Assembly: GCA_003506635.1 (NCBI GenBank)
Contig: DNZB01000145.1
Location: 1-8,213, forward strand
DNA length: 8,213 nt
Reading direction: 5' to 3'
Source of the DNA: Parvularcula sp.
GTDB taxonomy: Bacteria > Pseudomonadota > Alphaproteobacteria > Caulobacterales > Parvularculaceae
The notes beneath the pieces were generated by a model. That model saw only the letters and a list, made by a program, of their open reading frames with translations. It had not been told where the DNA came from and searched no databases. Position 1 is the first letter of the stretch; the number at the start of each line of letters is the position of its first letter. Made by a program: the position numbers and the translations under genes. Below are positions 5,422 through 8,213 of this stretch, piece after piece.

Positions 5422-7515
5422 TCAGATCGAGCCGAGATTGCGAAGGCGCACATGCGGGTGGATTTCCGCCTGGCTGAGGACCATCGTCTGCGGGCGCACG
5501 CGCTCGATGACGGAGCGCACAAAGGGCCGCGCAGCGGCGCTCGTCACAAGCGCGGCGGCGTAGCCCGAGGCGGCCGCGTCCTCAAGTTTCCGCAGCGCGG
5601 CGGCGACAAAGTCCTGTATTTTCGACGGCGCCATGGCGAGCTGACGTTCCGCCCCCTGACCAATGACGTTTTCGGCGAAGGCGCGCTCCCAGTCCTGCGA
5701 CAAGGTGACGATCGGCGCGGCGCCGTCCGGGGCCTTGATCGCGCCGCAGATCTGGCGGGCGAGGCGCGCGCGCACATGTTCGGCGATCTGGCTGACGCTG
5801 GCCCCGCCGGGCGCGGCCTCCGCGATCGCTTCAAGGATCGCGGGCAGATCGCGGATCGAAATGCGTTCCGCGATCAGCGACTGCAAGACGCGCTGCACGG
5901 TCGAGACGCTGACGACGGAGGGGATGATGTCCGAAATGAGCTGACGCCCGCGCTCTCCGAGCGCGTCGAGAAGCTTCTTCGTCTCGGCGTAGGAGAGAAG
6001 CTCCGGCGCCTCGGCGCGGATGATTTCGGTGAGGTGCGTCGTCAGGACCGTCGCGGCGTCGACGACCGTCAGTCCACGGAGCGCAGCGGTCTGGCGCTGC
6101 GTCTCATCGACCCACATGGCGTCAAGGCCGAAGGCGGGCTCCTTCGTCATTTCGCCGATAAGGTCGAGGCGCCGGCCGGAAGGATCCATCACGAGATGGA
6201 AGCCCGGCTTCACCGCGCCGCGCCCGACTTCCTGTTCTTTCAGGCGAATGACGTAGTCATTGGGCCCGAGCTGCATATTGTCGAGAATGCGCACAGGCGG
6301 GGTGACAAAGCCGATGTCCTGCGCGATCGAGCGGCGCAGCGCCTTGATCTGCTCGGTGAGCCGCGGCCCGGCGCCGTCGGCGATCAGCGGCAGAAGTCCA
6401 TAGCCGAGCTCGATTTTCAGATCGTCCATCGCCAGCATCGACGCCGGGTCCTCTTCCGCCTTCTGGCGCGCGCCGGCGGTCGACGTCTTCGCTGCGGCCG
6501 CCGCCTTCGCAGCGTCGTCGCGGATCGCCCGCGCCGCCACGGCGCCGACGAGCGCTGAAAGCGCGATGAAGGGAACGAATGGCATTCCAGGGAGGACCGC
6601 GAACACGGCGAGGACGCCCGACACGACCGCGAGCGCGCGCGGGTTGCTGGCGAACTGCGCGAGCAGGGCTTTTTCCGCCGAGCCGTCAACGCCCGATTTC
6701 GAGACGAGAATGCCGGCGGCGACGGATATGATCAACGCCGGAATCTGGCTGACAAGGCCGTCGCCGACGGTCAGCAGCGTATAGGACTCGCCCGCCTCGG
6801 CCAGCGTCAGACCCTGTTGCATCACCCCGATGAGGACGCCGCCGATAATGTTGATGAGCGTGATGAGAAGCCCCGCGATTGCGTCGCCGCGCACGTATTT
6901 CGAGGCGCCGTCCATCGCGCCGTAGAAATTCGATTCATCCTCCAGCTGCTTGCGGCGCGCGCGCGCTTCGGTCTCGTTGATGAGGCCCGAGGAAAGGTCG
7001 GCGTCGATCGCCATCTGCTTTCCCGGCATGGCGTCCAGCGAAAAGCGCGCGGCGACTTCGGCGATGCGGCCTGAGCCGCGCGTAATGACGACGAAATTGA
7101 CGATGACGAGGATCGAGAAAACAATGATCCCGATGACGAAATTGCCCTGCATCACGAAGCCGCCGAAGGCCGCGATGACGGCGCCCGCCGCATCCGGCCC
7201 CTCATGGCCGTTCGCAAGGATCATCCGGGTCGAGGCGACGTTGAGCCCTAGCCGGAAAATCGTGGCGATGAGAAGGACCGCCGGAAAGGTCGAAAATTCA
7301 ACCGGCTTTTTCGTGAAGAGCGCCGTCATCAGGACGCTCGCCGACAAGGTGATCGACAGCGCGAGCAGGAGATCGAGCAGGAACTTCGGAACGGGCAGCA
7401 CGAGCAGCGCGATCATCGCCATGACGGCGATCGCGAAGAGCACGTCGCTAGACGCCGCCTGCCGCAGCCTTGCGGGCGACAGAAAGCTGATAGCTGGCGC
7501 GGCGGACCCGGCCAT
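5422..7515 (-). CDS. flhA: Flagellar export gate protein FlhA
   Basis: A 697-residue FlhA, the usual length, forming the nonameric gate of the flagellar type III export apparatus in the inner membrane. The N-terminal half has about eight hydrophobic spans (roughly 24-40, 45-67, 78-93, 112-143, 212-235, 255-273, 295-328). The cytoplasmic loop carries the FHIPEP signature at 149-174 (GRIAEVAARFSLDAMPGKQM then AIDADL) and KYVRGDAIAG at 206-215, whose D211 fits the conserved Asp needed for proton-driven export. An Ala/Lys-rich linker (about 330-356) leads to the cytoplasmic domain, which docks chaperone-substrate complexes; it contains DLIGEMTKEPAFGLDAMWV. The ATG at 7515 directly follows the regulator stop (TAAATG), so translation is probably coupled and the two genes share a transcript. 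No strong ribosome binding site is visible. flhF lies downstream. Confidence 0.97.
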   Translation of the reverse strand: MAGSAAPAISFLSPARLRQAASSDVLFAIAVMAMIALLVLPVPKFLLDLLLALSITLSASVLMTALFTKKPVEFSTFPAVLLIATIFRLGLNVASTRMILANGHEGPDAAGAVIAAFGGFVMQGNFVIGIIVFSILVIVNFVVITRGSGRIAEVAARFSLDAMPGKQMAIDADLSSGLINETEARARRKQLEDESNFYGAMDGASKYVRGDAIAGLLITLINIIGGVLIGVMQQGLTLAEAGESYTLLTVGDGLVSQIPALIISVAAGILVSKSGVDGSAEKALLAQFASNPRALAVVSGVLAVFAVLPGMPFVPFIALSALVGAVAARAIRDDAAKAAAAAKTSTAGARQKAEEDPASMLAMDDLKIELGYGLLPLIADGAGPRLTEQIKALRRSIAQDIGFVTPPVRILDNMQLGPNDYVIRLKEQEVGRGAVKPGFHLVMDPSGRRLDLIGEMTKEPAFGLDAMWVDETQRQTAALRGLTVVDAATVLTTHLTEIIRAEAPELLSYAETKKLLDALGERGRQLISDIIPSVVSVSTVQRVLQSLIAERISIRDLPAILEAIAEAAPGGASVSQIAEHVRARLARQICGAIKAPDGAAPIVTLSQDWERAFAENVIGQGAERQLAMAPSKIQDFVAAALRKLEDAAASGYAAALVTSAAARPFVRSVIERVRPQTMVLSQAEIHPHVRLRNLGSI

Positions 7516-8213
7516 TTAGGCGCTCGCGCGTTCAGCGGGCGGCGGCACGGCGACGCCTTCCTCGGTGTACTGCTTCAGCTTGTTTCTCAGCGTACGGATT
7601 GAGATGCCGAGTATGGTCGCGGCGTGCGTGCGATTGCCGAGGCAATGGCCGAGCGTCTGCAAGATCAGCGCCTGCTCGACCTCGGCGACCGTGCGCCCGA
7701 CGAGCGTTTCGCCGTTCTCGCCGGCGGGCAGCGCCGCCGCGCCCGCCGCGCCTTCTGAAAACTGGATCGCGTCGCGGCCGATTTCCGTCCCTTGCGCGAG
7801 GAGGACCGCGCGATGAACGGCGTTTTCAAGCTCGCGCACATTGCCGGGCCAGGCTGCGCCCGCGATCGCCCGCCGCGCCTCGTCGCTGAAGGGACGGAAG
7901 GGGACGGCGTTCAGTTCGGCGTATTTCCGCGCGAAGTGTTCGGCGAGGGCGACGATGTCGCCCGGGCGCTCGCGCAGCGGCGGCACGGCGAGGTTGACGA
8001 CGTTGAGGCGGAAGAAGAGGTCTTCGCGGAAGCGTCCCTTCCTCACTTCCTCCTTCAGGTCGCGGTTCGACGTCGCAAGCACGCGGATATTGATGCGGAT
8101 CGGCTTTGCGCCGCCGACGCGATCGATCTCGCGCTCCTGCAAGACGCGCAGGAGTTTGGCTTGCAGGCGCACGTCCATTTCCGAAATTTCGTCGAGCAGG
8201 ATGGTGCCGCCGT
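7516..8213 (-). CDS. flbD: Sigma-54-dependent flagellar regulator, FlbD type (5' part outside window)
   Basis: The C-terminal 231 residues of an NtrC-class activator; the gene runs off the right edge, so the start, the receiver domain, Walker A and the GAFTGA loop are not visible. Numbering visible residues from the edge, the AAA+ part shows Walker B (GGTILLDEISEMD, 1-13), the region REDLFFRLNVVNLAVPPLRER with conserved arginines (62-82), and WPGNVRELENAV (121-132). After a linker, a Fis-type helix-turn-helix ends the protein (GNRTHAATILGISIRTLRNK, 192-211). The segment LILQTLGHCLGNRTHAATILGISIRTL is typical of alphaproteobacterial FlbD, which activates sigma-54 flagellar promoters. The frame reads through the ATG at 8178 with Walker B codons upstream, so that ATG is internal. 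It directly precedes flhA. Other NtrC-class flagellar regulators (FleQ/FlgR) are less likely given the tail and context. Confidence 0.88.
   Translation of the reverse strand, partial: GGTILLDEISEMDVRLQAKLLRVLQEREIDRVGGAKPIRINIRVLATSNRDLKEEVRKGRFREDLFFRLNVVNLAVPPLRERPGDIVALAEHFARKYAELNAVPFRPFSDEARRAIAGAAWPGNVRELENAVHRAVLLAQGTEIGRDAIQFSEGAAGAAALPAGENGETLVGRTVAEVEQALILQTLGHCLGNRTHAATILGISIRTLRNKLKQYTEEGVAVPPPAERASA

Noticed and set aside
5173..6558. 461-codon open plus-strand frame antisense to flhF and flhA
   Set aside because: It spans the ends of two clear genes, has Arg/Asp/Gly-rich composition typical of antisense GC-rich frames, and no recognisable domain.

Overview
The window looks like chromosome of a GC-rich alphaproteobacterium, most likely of the order Hyphomicrobiales (Rhizobiales). 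This rests on strong G/C third-position bias, an FlbD-type flagellar regulator followed directly by flhA, and a TIM14/Pam18-like membrane J-protein. A methylotroph-type relative is possible, but I cannot place the genus from sequence alone. About 99% of the window is accounted for by seven or eight genes. There is no rRNA, tRNA, CRISPR array, insertion sequence or recognisable origin.

Left part (1-2617, minus strand): a PA0069-type radical SAM protein related to spore photoproduct lyase is followed, 2 bases after its stop, by an unfamiliar 453-residue gene. The second gene is clearly poorer in GC than everything else: two sampled 60-base lines count 47% GC, against 73% for a line in the radical SAM gene. 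It carries a C-terminal HEPN-like domain with an R-x4-H motif, so it looks like an acquired accessory gene, possibly a nuclease or defence component. The last codons of the radical SAM gene spell QLSLF, a match to the bacterial sliding-clamp binding consensus.

Middle part (2618-4240, plus strand): a membrane-anchored J-domain protein and a complete FabH (beta-ketoacyl-ACP synthase III) run in tandem 18 bases apart and probably share a transcript. The gap between the radical SAM and J-protein genes also holds a possible 33-residue single-span membrane peptide on the minus strand, whose stop overlaps the radical SAM start (ATGA).

Right part (4248-8213, minus strand): a flagellar cluster transcribed right to left. 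It holds the C-terminal part of a sigma-54-dependent regulator (FlbD type, cut by the window edge), flhA (export gate of the flagellar type III secretion system, stop and start touching as TAAATG), and flhF (SRP-type GTPase that places flagella at the pole). The FlhF is divergent at several GTPase motifs. flhF ends 7 bases from the convergent fabH stop, so no flhG partner follows it here.

Most of the window is ordinary core genome. The points worth a second look are the HEPN gene and its sharp junction, the clamp-like tail of the radical SAM protein, the altered FlhF motifs and the possible small membrane protein. I do not see a clearly new multi-gene system.
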